The position numbers were made by a program, and so were the translations under genes. The notes under the pieces are model-generated. The model worked only from the letters and a program-made list of their open reading frames with translations. It was not told the DNA's origin and did not search any database. A stretch of DNA of 64,000 nt, taken from the NCBI RefSeq assembly GCF_000632715.1, contig NZ_BAWO01000013.1:62001-126000 (forward strand), given 5' to 3'. Shown in pieces: positions 24,917 through 33,485 of this stretch (its first letter is position 1; the number at the start of each line of letters is the position of its first letter). This stretch comes from Parageobacillus caldoxylosilyticus NBRC 107762. GTDB lineage: Bacteria; Bacillota; Bacilli; Bacillales; Anoxybacillaceae.

Positions 24917-26377
24917 CTAAAACGGATAGCGGCGATACTCTTTTTGAACCGATACCCATTTTGTCATCGTAAACTCTTCCACAACCCACGGGTTTCCGAA
25001 CCGTCCGAGACCGCTCGCTTTTGTGCCGCCAAACGGGACGGTCGGGCTATCATTGACCGTCTGATCGTTAATATGTGTCATACCGCTTTCAATTTGTAAG
25101 GCTAATTGTTCGCCTTCGCTTAAATCTTCGGTGAAAATCGCTGAACTTAAACCATATTCGGTATCGTTCGCCATCGCGATCGCCTCGTCATCGGATTCAG
25201 CTTTAATAATGGTCGCGATTGGGGAGAACAATTCGGTTTGTGCCAGTTTGCTGTTATTATCGACATCGACAAATACAGTCGGCGTTAAAATGTTGCCGAT
25301 TCGCTTTCCTTCGAGCGCCACTTTGGCGCCTTCTTTTTTCGCTTCTTCAATGATCGCCAAGGCTTTTTCGATTTGTTTTTCGTTAATCAGCGGACCGATG
25401 ATCGTTTTCGGATCGCGCGGGTCGCCATACGGAAGTTTTTTCGCCCGTTCGACGAATTTTTCGACAAACTCATCATAATGGTTTTTATGGACAATGATGC
25501 GGTTAATAATCATACAAATTTGCCCTTGATGGATAAACTTGCCGAATATTGCTGCGTCAACGGCACGGTCCACATTGGCATCAGCAAGAACGACAAACGG
25601 GTTGTTACCGCCAAGCTCTAGCGCGACGCGTTTTAACATTCCGCCTGCAATCGCTCCGATATGCTTGCCGACAGCGGTCGAACCAGTAAAACTAATAAGC
25701 TGCGAATTCGGATTGGTCAACATGTCGTCGCCGATTTCATCGATATCGGTGAGAATGATGTTTAAAACTCCTTTTGGCAATCCGGCATATTCAAAGGCTC
25801 TTGCAATGATGGAGCCGCCTGTGAAGCATGTTTGGATATCCGGCTTATGTACGACGCTATTTCCTAACGCAATCGCTGGGGCGATCGTTCTCATCGACAA
25901 ATTCATTGGAAAGTTAAACGGAGAAATCGATGTGATGACCCCTAATGGCAGGCGATAAATCCGGTTGATTTTTCCTTCTGTTTCCGACGGAATTTCCCTC
26001 ACTTTTGTCAATTCATCCACCATGTTGATTGCTTCTTCGACAAGCCCAATCGATAAATCGACTTCCACATTCGCCTTAATGATGCTCCCGCCTGTTTCGC
26101 GGGCGATCATATCCATAATTGCATCCCGATTGGAACGTAAATATTCTGCCGCTTTGCGGAGCACTTCCTTTTTCTCTTCTGGGGATGTGTTCGCCCATTC
26201 TTTTTGTGCTTGTTTGGCGACGTCAAACGCTTCAGCAAGCTGTGTTTTCGTTGCCAGACGAATGGTTGCAATAACGGAATTGTCATACGGGTTTAAGTTA
26301 TCATATGTCCGTTTGCTAAGTCCATCGATCCATTCGCCGTTGATGAAGCTTTTGTTGAATTGTTCATATCGTTCCAT
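24917..26377 (-). CDS. Aldehyde dehydrogenase (vanillin/benzaldehyde-type, YfmT-like)
   Basis: 486 residues with NAD-dependent ALDH blocks: SPFNFPMNLSMRTIAPAIA, FTGSTAVGKHIGA, catalytic Glu in VALELGGNNPFVV and catalytic Cys in HQGQICMIINRI. C-terminal PFGGTKASGLGRFG is present. The overall look is closest to YfmT-type aromatic aldehyde dehydrogenases; substrate uncertain. The start at 26377 (MERYEQFNKSF) has a near-perfect AAAGGAGGTG site; the longer frame does not. Monocistronic. Confidence 0.88.
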   Translation of the reverse strand: MERYEQFNKSFINGEWIDGLSKRTYDNLNPYDNSVIATIRLATKTQLAEAFDVAKQAQKEWANTSPEEKKEVLRKAAEYLRSNRDAIMDMIARETGGSIIKANVEVDLSIGLVEEAINMVDELTKVREIPSETEGKINRIYRLPLGVITSISPFNFPMNLSMRTIAPAIALGNSVVHKPDIQTCFTGGSIIARAFEYAGLPKGVLNIILTDIDEIGDDMLTNPNSQLISFTGSTAVGKHIGAIAGGMLKRVALELGGNNPFVVLADANVDRAVDAAIFGKFIHQGQICMIINRIIVHKNHYDEFVEKFVERAKKLPYGDPRDPKTIIGPLINEKQIEKALAIIEEAKKEGAKVALEGKRIGNILTPTVFVDVDNNSKLAQTELFSPIATIIKAESDDEAIAMANDTEYGLSSAIFTEDLSEGEQLALQIESGMTHINDQTVNDSPTVPFGGTKASGLGRFGNPWVVEEFTMTKWVSVQKEYRRYPF

Positions 26378-26660
26378 TAGAGACACCTCCTTTGTATACA
26401 GTGACAATCCTATTTTTTACACTCATGATTTTTGTTATGCATTACGTTATTCAACCTTTTAGGATAAAACGCGAGTGAATGACAAAAGATTTTTCCGTAG
26501 ATTCATAGACAATCACGAATAGTTAGATAGAAAAAATACTATACAAATTTATGAAAAATTTACAATAGTTTAGCAGAAAATAAGTCATTTGACTCTATTA
26601 TTTTGATAGAACAAAAAATTATGCTGAATAGTAGGAAAACAAAAAGGGGGAATTAATGTG

Positions 26661-28292
26661 ATGAAATTTTCTTCAAAATGGCTGAAAACGGCTGTCCCTG
26701 CCTTGATGTTATCGACGATGATCGCTTCGGGAAATGTCTTTGCGGCTGGAAAAGCTGGCGATGAAGAAAAACAGCTGAAAGCGGATGCGTATCAACACCG
26801 TTACATCGATGTTCAATTGCTAGGAATTAACGATTTTCACGGACAGCTTGATGTAACAAGAAACGTTGGGGGAAGAGCGGTCGGGAGAGCGGATTATTTA
26901 GCTGCGTATTTGAAACAACGGGAAAGGGAAAATAAAAATACGCTTCTTGTCCATGCAGGCGATGCTGTTGGGGCTAGTTCACCTGTATCGGCACTGCTGC
27001 AGGATGAGCCAACGATAGAATTTTTAAATAAACTAGGTTTTGATGTAGGAACACCCGGAAACCACGAATTTGATGAAGGGGTCGACGAAATGCTTCGCCT
27101 TATTTATGGCGGAACACATCCAAAAACGGGCTATTTTCGTGGCGCGGACTTTCCATACGTAAGTGCGAATGTAATAGATAAAAAGACAGGCAAACCGATT
27201 CTTCCGCCTTATGTTATTAAAAAAGTGAAAGGGATGCCGATTGGCTTTATCGGAGTAACGTTGTCCGACACGCCAAGCATCGTCACTCCAAGCGGTGTGG
27301 CGGGGGTTACATTCACAGATGAAGCAGAAGCGATTAACAAAGCGGTGAAACAGTTAAAGCGGAGAGGAGTGCGTGCAATCGTTGTCCTTGCGCATAATCC
27401 AGGGGTGTCTAATAAAGATGGTTCCAATGCGAGTGGTGAAATTGTGGAAATTGCGAAAAAAGTGGATGATGAAGTCGACGTGATTTTTGCCGGCCATAAT
27501 CATGCGTATTTAAATGCAGAAGTGGATGGCAAACTGCTTGTTCAATCGTATTCTTATGGAACTGCTTTTTCTGATGTCGATTTAAAAATTGATCGGCGAA
27601 CAAAAGATGTTGTTGCGAAAAAAGCGGAAATCGTGACTACCTATCAAGATAGCATTAAGCCTGATCCAGAGATTACGAAACTAATTAACAAGTATGAAGA
27701 AAAGGTCGCGCCGATTATTAACCAAGTCGTCGGCACGGCAAAAACGACGATTAGCGCTGAGCAAAATGCGAGCGGTGAATCGGCTTTAGGAAACTTGATT
27801 GCGGACGCGCAGCGGACAGCGATGAAAACCGACTTCGCTTTTATGAACCCTGGCGGCATTCGCGCCGATGTTGAACAAGGGGAAGTGACATGGGGAGAGC
27901 TGTATAACGTGCAGCCATTTAGCAATCAACTAGTAAAAATGACGCTTACGGGAGAACAAATCCGCAAACTGTTAAATCAACAATGGCAGTCGAATCAAAC
28001 GCGCATGCTGCAAATTTCCGGTCTTACGTATACTTGGGACGCAAGCAAACCGATTGGGGATAAAGTCGTCGATATTTATTTGCCAAACGGCGCAAAACTC
28101 GATCCAAATGCGGAATACACCGTTACGGCGAACAGCTTCTTGGCTGATGGAGGAGATAACTTCACGGTATTTACGGAGGGAAAAAATCGGGAAGTGGGAC
28201 CGGTCGATCTGGATGCGCTCGTCGATTATATTAAACAGCTTCCGCAGCCATTTGATGCCCACATCGAAGGGCGCATTCAAAAACTGCGCTGA
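26661..28292 (+). CDS. Secreted 5'-nucleotidase / 2',3'-cyclic phosphodiesterase family
   Basis: 543 residues with a Sec signal peptide (SKWLKTAVPALMLSTMIASG ... FAAG). N-terminal metallophosphatase domain: LLGINDFHGQLD, VHAGDAVGASSP, TPGNHEFDEG and FAGHNHAYLN bind the two metals. C-terminal 5'-nucleotidase substrate domain: SALGNLIADAQRTAM, NPGGIRADVEQGE and TANSFLADGGDNF. No LPxTG or SLH anchor is seen, so it is probably released. The ATG at 26661 is preferred over GTG 26658 for spacing from AGGGGGA. TTTACA-TTAGCA spaced by five bases around 26560 is a weak Pho-box-like pattern. Confidence 0.92.
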   Translation: MKFSSKWLKTAVPALMLSTMIASGNVFAAGKAGDEEKQLKADAYQHRYIDVQLLGINDFHGQLDVTRNVGGRAVGRADYLAAYLKQRERENKNTLLVHAGDAVGASSPVSALLQDEPTIEFLNKLGFDVGTPGNHEFDEGVDEMLRLIYGGTHPKTGYFRGADFPYVSANVIDKKTGKPILPPYVIKKVKGMPIGFIGVTLSDTPSIVTPSGVAGVTFTDEAEAINKAVKQLKRRGVRAIVVLAHNPGVSNKDGSNASGEIVEIAKKVDDEVDVIFAGHNHAYLNAEVDGKLLVQSYSYGTAFSDVDLKIDRRTKDVVAKKAEIVTTYQDSIKPDPEITKLINKYEEKVAPIINQVVGTAKTTISAEQNASGESALGNLIADAQRTAMKTDFAFMNPGGIRADVEQGEVTWGELYNVQPFSNQLVKMTLTGEQIRKLLNQQWQSNQTRMLQISGLTYTWDASKPIGDKVVDIYLPNGAKLDPNAEYTVTANSFLADGGDNFTVFTEGKNREVGPVDLDALVDYIKQLPQPFDAHIEGRIQKLR

Positions 28293-28297
28293 AAAAC

Positions 28298-28334
28298 AAA
28301 GCTGGTTCCAAACAGCGGCTTGGAACCAGCTTTT
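28298..28334. terminator. Terminator between 5'-nucleotidase and pepT
   Basis: AAGCTGGTTCCA / TGGAACCAGCTT, 12-bp stem followed by TTTT, shared by convergent genes. Confidence 0.85.
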
Positions 28335-28337
28335 ATG

Positions 28338-29570
28338 TTACGCTTTTTGCTCGAACAGCTTGATAATTTCAATAATCACGTTCGTTGCTTTGATCATGTT
28401 GTCGACGGAAATATATTCGTAGCGGCCGTGGAAGTTTTCGCCGCCGGTGAAGATGTTTGGCGTCGGCAGTCCCATGTAGGAAAGCTGCGAACCGTCCGTC
28501 CCGCCGCGGATCGGCGAAATTTTCGGCTCAATATTTAAGTTTTTCATCGCTTCATAGGCGATATCGACGACTTCACGGACCGGTTCGATTTTTTCTTTCA
28601 TGTTATAATATTGGTCTTTTATTTCGATCATGATTCGCTCTTTTCCGTACTTTTCTTGCAATTTTGCCGCGATTTCCTGCATTTTTGCTTTGCGTGCTTC
28701 AAATTGCTGGCTGTCAAAGTCGCGGATTATGTAATGAAGCATGGTTTCTTCGACATTTCCTTGAAAGGATAGCAAATGATAAAATCCTTCGTATCCTTCC
28801 GTATGCTCAGGCGCCTCGTTAGCAGGAAGCTGTCCGTGAAATTCCATCGCGATTTTCATCGAGTTGATCATTTTTCCTTTGGCAGTGCCCGGATGGACGT
28901 TTTTCCCTTTGATCGTGATTTTTGCTTCCGCGGCGTTAAAGCTTTCGTATTCCAATTCGCCGAGCGGGCCGCCGTCGACCGTATACGCAAATTTAGCGCC
29001 GAACTTAGCGACGTCAAACTTATGCGGGCCTCTGCCGATTTCTTCATCCGGCGTAAAGGCGACGCGCACTTTGCCGTGTTTAATTTCCGGGTGCTGAATT
29101 AAATAAGCCATCGCCGTCATAATTTCGGCGATCCCTGCCTTATTGTCTGCTCCCAATAACGTCGTGCCGTCGGTGGTGATGAGCGTATGGCCTTTATAGT
29201 TGGCCAATTCCGGGAAATCTTTTGGCGACAGGACAATGTTTAACGATTCGTTTAAGACGATATCGCCGCCGTCATAATTTTCGACGATTTGCGGATTGAC
29301 GTTTGCTCCCGTAAATTCGGTTGCTGTGTCCATATGGGCTAAAAAGCCAATGGTTGGCACATCTTTATCTGTATTCGCCGGCAATGTTGCCATTACGTAT
29401 CCGTTTTCATCCATTGTCACGTCTTTCATGCCGATTGCTTTTAATTCTTCCACCAACATGTTTCCAAGCTCCAGCTGGCCAGGAGTGGAAGGGCAAGTGT
29501 CGCTGTTTGGGTCGGATTGTGTGTTGACTTTAACGTATTTCGTAAAGCGTTCGATGATTTCCTGTTTCAT
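28338..29570 (-). CDS. pepT: Peptidase T (tripeptidase)
   Basis: 410-residue M20 zinc tripeptidase releasing N-terminal residues from tripeptides in the cytoplasm. [12 protein letters not shown] has the first metal histidine and aspartate; [27 protein letters not shown] (catalytic glutamate pair) and the C-terminal [19 protein letters not shown] are diagnostic of PepT rather than PepD. ATG start, GGAGAG upstream. Confidence 0.95.
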   Translation of the reverse strand: MKQEIIERFTKYVKVNTQSDPNSDTCPSTPGQLELGNMLVEELKAIGMKDVTMDENGYVMATLPANTDKDVPTIGFLAHMDTATEFTGANVNPQIVENYDGGDIVLNESLNIVLSPKDFPELANYKGHTLITTDGTTLLGADNKAGIAEIMTAMAYLIQHPEIKHGKVRVAFTPDEEIGRGPHKFDVAKFGAKFAYTVDGGPLGELEYESFNAAEAKITIKGKNVHPGTAKGKMINSMKIAMEFHGQLPANEAPEHTEGYEGFYHLLSFQGNVEETMLHYIIRDFDSQQFEARKAKMQEIAAKLQEKYGKERIMIEIKDQYYNMKEKIEPVREVVDIAYEAMKNLNIEPKISPIRGGTDGSQLSYMGLPTPNIFTGGENFHGRYEYISVDNMIKATNVIIEIIKLFEQKA

Positions 29571-29664
29571 CTAGCCACTCTCCTTACTATTTGCTATCTT
29601 TTTCCGTTTTTATTTTATCATAAAAATGTTGTGCAAATAAAAAACTTTGTTGCATAAAAAATGG

Positions 29665-29694
29665 TAGACAGAATTTATATAAAAATTGTATACT
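29665..29694 (+). promoter_or_regulatory. Promoter of the FMN riboswitch-ribU transcript
   Basis: TAGACA (29665-29670), 18-base spacer, TATACT (29689-29694). It lies 35 bases before the riboswitch. Confidence 0.5.
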
Positions 29695-29728
29695 AAATGT
29701 ACAATCGCATATAAAAAATATACGATTC

Positions 29729-29857
29729 ATCTTCGGGGCAGGGTGAAATTCCCGACCGGCGGTGATGAAGCGATTGCGCTTCTCAGCCCGCGAGCCGCAA
29801 GGCAGGATCCGGTGCGAGTCCGGAGCCGACAGTATAGTCTGGATGGGAGAAGATGAA
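29729..29857 (+). ncRNA. FMN riboswitch (RFN element)
   Basis: The RFN core is easy to read: the closing helix ATCTTC ... GAAGAT, the conserved GGGGCAGGGTGAAATTCCCG, the ACCGGCGGTGAT segment, AGCCCGCGAGCC and GGATCCGGTGCGAGTCCGGAG, ending GGATGGGAGAAGATGAAG. It senses flavin mononucleotide. A terminator hairpin 60 bases downstream and the ribU gene after that imply FMN-induced premature termination of riboflavin import. Confidence 0.97.
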
Positions 29858-29916
29858 GGTTTGCCGACGTTCGAATGCGGCGCGCTCGAACGTCTATTTG
29901 AGCATACCCTTTTTCT

Positions 29917-29950
29917 CCCTTAAGTGTGAGCACTTAAGGGTTTTTTATTT
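29917..29950 (+). terminator. Riboswitch-controlled terminator before ribU
   Basis: CCCTTAAGTG / CACTTAAGGG, 10-bp perfect stem then TTTTTTATTT. Another perfect GACGTTCGA/TCGAACGTC hairpin lies between the aptamer and this terminator (about 29866-29894) and may take part in the switch. Confidence 0.9.
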
Positions 29951-30014
29951 GACGCTCAAGATGGCAGCCTTCTTTCTTGTGAGGATGAATCACGAGAAGG
30001 AGAGGAGAATCGAC

Positions 30015-30596
30015 ATGAGAAAAATGAATGTCCGCGCACTTGTCTTGATTGGGGTATTTAGTGCCATCTCGTATTTGCTGATGCTGTTAAACTTTCCGCT
30101 TCCGCCGTTTCCAAACTTTCTATTGGTGGATTTCAGCGACGTTCCGGCATTGATCGCCGCGCTTTTGTACGGTCCGCTGGCGGGAGTGCTCGTTGAATTG
30201 CTAAAAAATGTGCTGAATTATTTCGTGGTCGGCAGTCCTACCGGCGTTCCGGTCGGGCATATCGCCAACTTCATGGCCGGGATTACGTTTATTTTGCCGA
30301 CATATTACGTATATCATAAAACAAAATCGAAAAAAGGAATGCTGGCTGGGTTAGCCACTGGCACCGCCGTCATGGCGTTGATGATGAGCGTATTGAACTA
30401 CTATGTGTTTCTGCCGGCATATACGATCTTTCTGGGCGCTCCGGCGATGAGCGCGCCGGAAACAAAAGCGCTCGTCGTTTCTGCCATCCTTCCGTTTAAT
30501 GCAGTAAAAGGCGTCATGATTACCATTGTCTTTATGCTTTTGTTTGCCCGGCTCAGCCCTTGGCTACAAAAACAAACAGCAGTCAATCATGTTTAG
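30015..30596 (+). CDS. ribU: Riboflavin ECF transporter S component
   Basis: 193-residue integral membrane protein with about six helices. LINPLP-type NFPLPPFPNFLLVDFSDVPA and the VGSPTGVPVGHIANFMAG segment are typical of RibU. It binds riboflavin and works with the shared EcfA/A'/T module encoded elsewhere. The upstream FMN riboswitch supports the substrate. GGAGAGGAG site before the ATG. Confidence 0.95.
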   Translation: MRKMNVRALVLIGVFSAISYLLMLLNFPLPPFPNFLLVDFSDVPALIAALLYGPLAGVLVELLKNVLNYFVVGSPTGVPVGHIANFMAGITFILPTYYVYHKTKSKKGMLAGLATGTAVMALMMSVLNYYVFLPAYTIFLGAPAMSAPETKALVVSAILPFNAVKGVMITIVFMLLFARLSPWLQKQTAVNHV

Positions 30597-30604
30597 TCAT
30601 AATA

Positions 30605-30643
30605 AAACGAGGACCCTTCCTGAGCGAAGCGGTCCTCGTTTTT
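30605..30643. terminator. Terminator between ribU and yuiH
   Basis: AAACGAGGACC / GGTCCTCGTTT with TTTTTCG following. Confidence 0.85.
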
Positions 30644-30665
30644 CGTTCGGAAAGCTCTGTCACCA

Positions 30666-31277
30666 TCACTTAAACGTGCCGGCCGGATTGGCAAAGCGTT
30701 CTTCTTTAAACGGATTGGCGGTCATCGAATAGCCGCGCTGTTCCCAATATCCCGGCTCGTCTTTTTTCATAAACCGGATGCCTGACGCCCATTTCGCCCC
30801 TTTCCATAAGTAAAACGATGCGGGCGGAATAAAGCGGAGCGGATAGCCATGTTTCGGGGAAATATCCTGCCAGTCATGATGTTTATCTTTCCAGCGGTAC
30901 ACAAACAACGCGTCATCGCCCATGAGCGCTTCAAGCGGCAAGTTCGCCGAATAGCCGAAGCGGTCTCCGTTCAAATAGCCGTAAATTTTCACATATTTTA
31001 CATCCGGCTCCAGCTCAACAAAGCGCAAAAACTCGCGAAAAGCGATTCCTTTAAACGTTGTATCAAACTTTGACCACGTGGTCACGCAATGCATATCGAT
31101 CGTCGATATCGTTTTTGGCAGCTCCATTACTTGCCGATAGGAAAGAGAGACTTCTTCTTTCACATCCCCAAATAAGCGGAATTCCCATGTTGATTCATCA
31201 AATTGATAGACATCCCCCTCATGGAGAATCGGCCATTTTTCCGTTTCAAATTGGCCTGGCGGCAGTTGTTTGGTCAT
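30666..31277 (-). CDS. yuiH: Sulfite oxidase-like molybdopterin oxidoreductase (YuiH)
   Basis: 203 residues of the oxidoreductase molybdopterin-binding fold. The molybdenum-ligand cysteine is in TIDMHCVTTWSKFDTTF. GYSANLPLEALMGDDALF and KHGYPLRFIPPASFYLWKGA follow. No twin-arginine or Sec signal, so cytoplasmic. It needs molybdopterin, relevant because the cofactor genes at 55.9-59 kb in this window are broken and an intact set must exist elsewhere if this protein works. Substrate unknown. Confidence 0.88.
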   Translation of the reverse strand: MTKQLPPGQFETEKWPILHEGDVYQFDESTWEFRLFGDVKEEVSLSYRQVMELPKTISTIDMHCVTTWSKFDTTFKGIAFREFLRFVELEPDVKYVKIYGYLNGDRFGYSANLPLEALMGDDALFVYRWKDKHHDWQDISPKHGYPLRFIPPASFYLWKGAKWASGIRFMKKDEPGYWEQRGYSMTANPFKEERFANPAGTFK

Positions 31278-31612
31278 TTATCTCCCTTCCTTTCTATTAT
31301 GATCGTATGAACTAATCATACTGCTTTTACATAAAGTGATGCAACTATGTAAGGAAAAGGAAAAGATAATAAGAAAACGAGTAAAGCAATGACGAATAGA
31401 TGAGACTTTTATAAGTAATATAGTTAAAACAAATAAAAATAACATATTCAAATAAAAACAAAAATATAATATAATTTAAAATAAACATAAACAAAAAAGG
31501 TGGGGATAAATAGAATATCTTAGAAGAGAATCAAAATGATAGTATCTCAATATTTTTCCGAATATTTTATTTATATTTAAAATTTAGTTAAAAAACAAAG
31601 GGGGAGAAAACA
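31278..31612 (+). promoter_or_regulatory. AT-rich promoter and operator region of the rhamnose MFS operon
   Basis: No gene. 31429-31500 holds AACAAATAAA, ATATTCAAATAAAAACAAAA, two overlapping TATAAT boxes (31465-31470, 31470-31475) and then AAAATAAACATAAACAAA at 31478-31495. The same pieces recur before rhaEW and before the DeoR-type regulator. Probably the operator of the RhaR-like repressor. Confidence 0.55.
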
Positions 31613-32947
31613 ATGTCTGGTTATATTGGCATCAAGCAAACCAAAGGATGGAAGGCAACGATTTCAGTGGCGATGTCGAATTATATTGAAGCGGGTTCAA
31701 TCGTTGCTGGAGCTGGAGGATTATCTCTTTGGGTGGAGTATTTGCATTTGAATGACATTGAAATCGGATTATTGGGTGCTGTGAGTGCAAATGCATTTGG
31801 AGCTGCGATTGGTGCTTTATTAGGTGGTTATCTTTGTGATAAGTATGGTCGCAAATTCATTTATACCTATGATTTGCTCGTGTACATGCTTGGAATGCTT
31901 TTTATTATCTGTTCAATAAATTTCCCTATGTTGTTGACGGGTTACATTATTACTGGTTTGGCAGTGGGAGCGGGTGTTCCGGCTTCTTGGACGTATATAG
32001 CTGAAGAGGCGCCGCATACAAAAAGGGCAGCACATACAGGAACAGCGCAGTTAGCTTGGTCCTTGGGACCAGTAGCGGCATTACTGCTTTCCGTATTACT
32101 AGCCCCTCTAGGTCTTCTCGGTAGCCGTCTTATTTTTGCGCATCTATTTGTAATCGCATTCATCACATGGTATATACGACGAGGTTTAGTGGAATCGTCC
32201 ATATGGAAAGAAGAAAAAGCAAAACAGGAAGCATTGCGGGCTATTGGTCAACATTCCAATACTTCCTTGAGGGAATTATTTAGCAAAAAAGTAAATCGTA
32301 GGGCGTTACTTCTTTTACTTGGAGTCTATCTGTTTTGGAATTTAACAGCGGGGGCGATGGGCTTTTTTATGCCATATATTTATGAGACCGTCGGTGGATT
32401 GTCTGCAAGCACTGCGAACTTGTTGCAAGCAGTTCTTTGGATTTTTACCGTCCTTTCTACATACTTTGTCTTCATGCGGTTAGGGGATAAGAAAAGTCGT
32501 AGGGCGATATACGCTGTTTCTGCTATCATGGGTATTGTTGCTTGGGTATTACTGGTATATGCGAAAATGACAATTCCAGTTTTGCTTTTATTCGTTTTTC
32601 TGTGGGGTTGTTCTGCAGGTTTTGGGGCACAAGCGTTTTATGGATTATGGGCTAGCGAGTTGTTTCCAACCAAATATCGTGCAAGAGCTCAAGGATTTAT
32701 GTTTTTTGTCGCGCGTGTTGCTGTAGGTATATGGTCTATCGTGATGCCGACGATTATCTCTAAGCTCGGGTTTAGTGTTGCGGGAAATATGATGATTATA
32801 TTTCTAATCATTGCAGCAGTAGTTGGGATTGTTGGTGCTCCTCGCACACAGGGGAAAACACTTCAAGAAATAGAAAGAGAACGTTATGGAAGTGAGGAGA
32901 ACGGAGAGTTGTATGCTTCGACCTCATCGTTAGAAGAAACGATGTAA
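31613..32947 (+). CDS. MFS transporter, sugar-porter-like
   Basis: 444 residues with twelve predicted helices. The GGYLCDKYGRKF loop after helix 2 is the major-facilitator signature, and a PESxR-like YIAEEAPHTKR follows helix 4. First gene of the rhamnose island, so the likely substrate is rhamnose, a rhamnoside or the lactate/1,2-propanediol products; sequence alone does not decide. GGGGGAGAA site before ATG. The ASRT-like gene follows 36 bases later, probably same transcript. Confidence 0.82.
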   Translation: MSGYIGIKQTKGWKATISVAMSNYIEAGSIVAGAGGLSLWVEYLHLNDIEIGLLGAVSANAFGAAIGALLGGYLCDKYGRKFIYTYDLLVYMLGMLFIICSINFPMLLTGYIITGLAVGAGVPASWTYIAEEAPHTKRAAHTGTAQLAWSLGPVAALLLSVLLAPLGLLGSRLIFAHLFVIAFITWYIRRGLVESSIWKEEKAKQEALRAIGQHSNTSLRELFSKKVNRRALLLLLGVYLFWNLTAGAMGFFMPYIYETVGGLSASTANLLQAVLWIFTVLSTYFVFMRLGDKKSRRAIYAVSAIMGIVAWVLLVYAKMTIPVLLLFVFLWGCSAGFGAQAFYGLWASELFPTKYRARAQGFMFFVARVAVGIWSIVMPTIISKLGFSVAGNMMIIFLIIAAVVGIVGAPRTQGKTLQEIERERYGSEENGELYASTSSLEETM

Positions 32948-32983
32948 GTGATATTTTAAAGAGTAAGTAAGGAGGAAAGAAAA

Positions 32984-33355
32984 ATGAGCAGAAAAGGGGC
33001 AACACATTGGGTTATTCCAGACGGGTATATTCCGGTAGACAGTTCGGGGAAATTAATCAGTCACGAATCGATTTGTGTAGTGAACTTGCATGAGCAAGAC
33101 GCCCATATTGACATCACGATTTATTTTGAAGATCAAGAGCCAATAGAAAAAATTTCTGTCACTGTCAAAGGAAAACGGACAAGACATATTCGCACTAGTT
33201 CTCTTGAGAAGGGAAGCAAAAAAATACCGGCGGGTGTTCCATACGCTTTAGAAATAGAAAGCGATATTCCGATTATTGTGCAATACAGCAGGCTGGATAC
33301 CACACAAGCGGAACTAGCACTAATGTCTACGATGGCTTATCCAGTAGATAATTGA
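32984..33355 (+). CDS. Anabaena sensory rhodopsin transducer (ASRT) family protein
   Basis: 123 residues, all-beta: GATHWVIPDGYIPVDSSGKL, SHESICVVNLHEQDAHIDIT, ITIYFEDQEP and IVQYSRLDTTQAEL match the ASRT/DUF1362 family. The Anabaena member is a soluble tetramer that binds sensory rhodopsin; bioinformatic work predicted the wider family to bind small molecules, probably sugars. No rhodopsin gene is nearby; the gene sits between a sugar transporter and rhaEW, so a sugar-binding, mutarotase-like or sensing role in rhamnose metabolism is more plausible. GGAGGAAAG site before ATG. Confidence 0.85.
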   Translation: MSRKGATHWVIPDGYIPVDSSGKLISHESICVVNLHEQDAHIDITIYFEDQEPIEKISVTVKGKRTRHIRTSSLEKGSKKIPAGVPYALEIESDIPIIVQYSRLDTTQAELALMSTMAYPVDN

Positions 33356-33485
33356 ATGATTATATACATTCAAAGAAACATCAACATTTTTAATTTTATA
33401 AAAAACAAATAAATAAATATATTCAAAAATAAATAAAAATAAACTATAATATTAATCAAAAAAATATAAAAAGGTGGCGAGGTGT
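33356..33485 (+). promoter_or_regulatory. AT-rich promoter and operator region of rhaEW-rhaB-rhaA
   Basis: AACAAATAAATAAATATATT (33405-33424) and AAAAATAAATAAAAATAAAC lead into TATAAT at 33445-33450. The block aligns with the MFS promoter region, including the central ATATTCAAA. AAGGTGGCGAGG follows as ribosome site. Confidence 0.55.

Noticed and set aside
26540..26580. Pho box before the 5'-nucleotidase
   Set aside because: Only two TTNACA-like units with one weak match; AT-rich background makes this expected by chance. Mentioned in the gene entry but not called.
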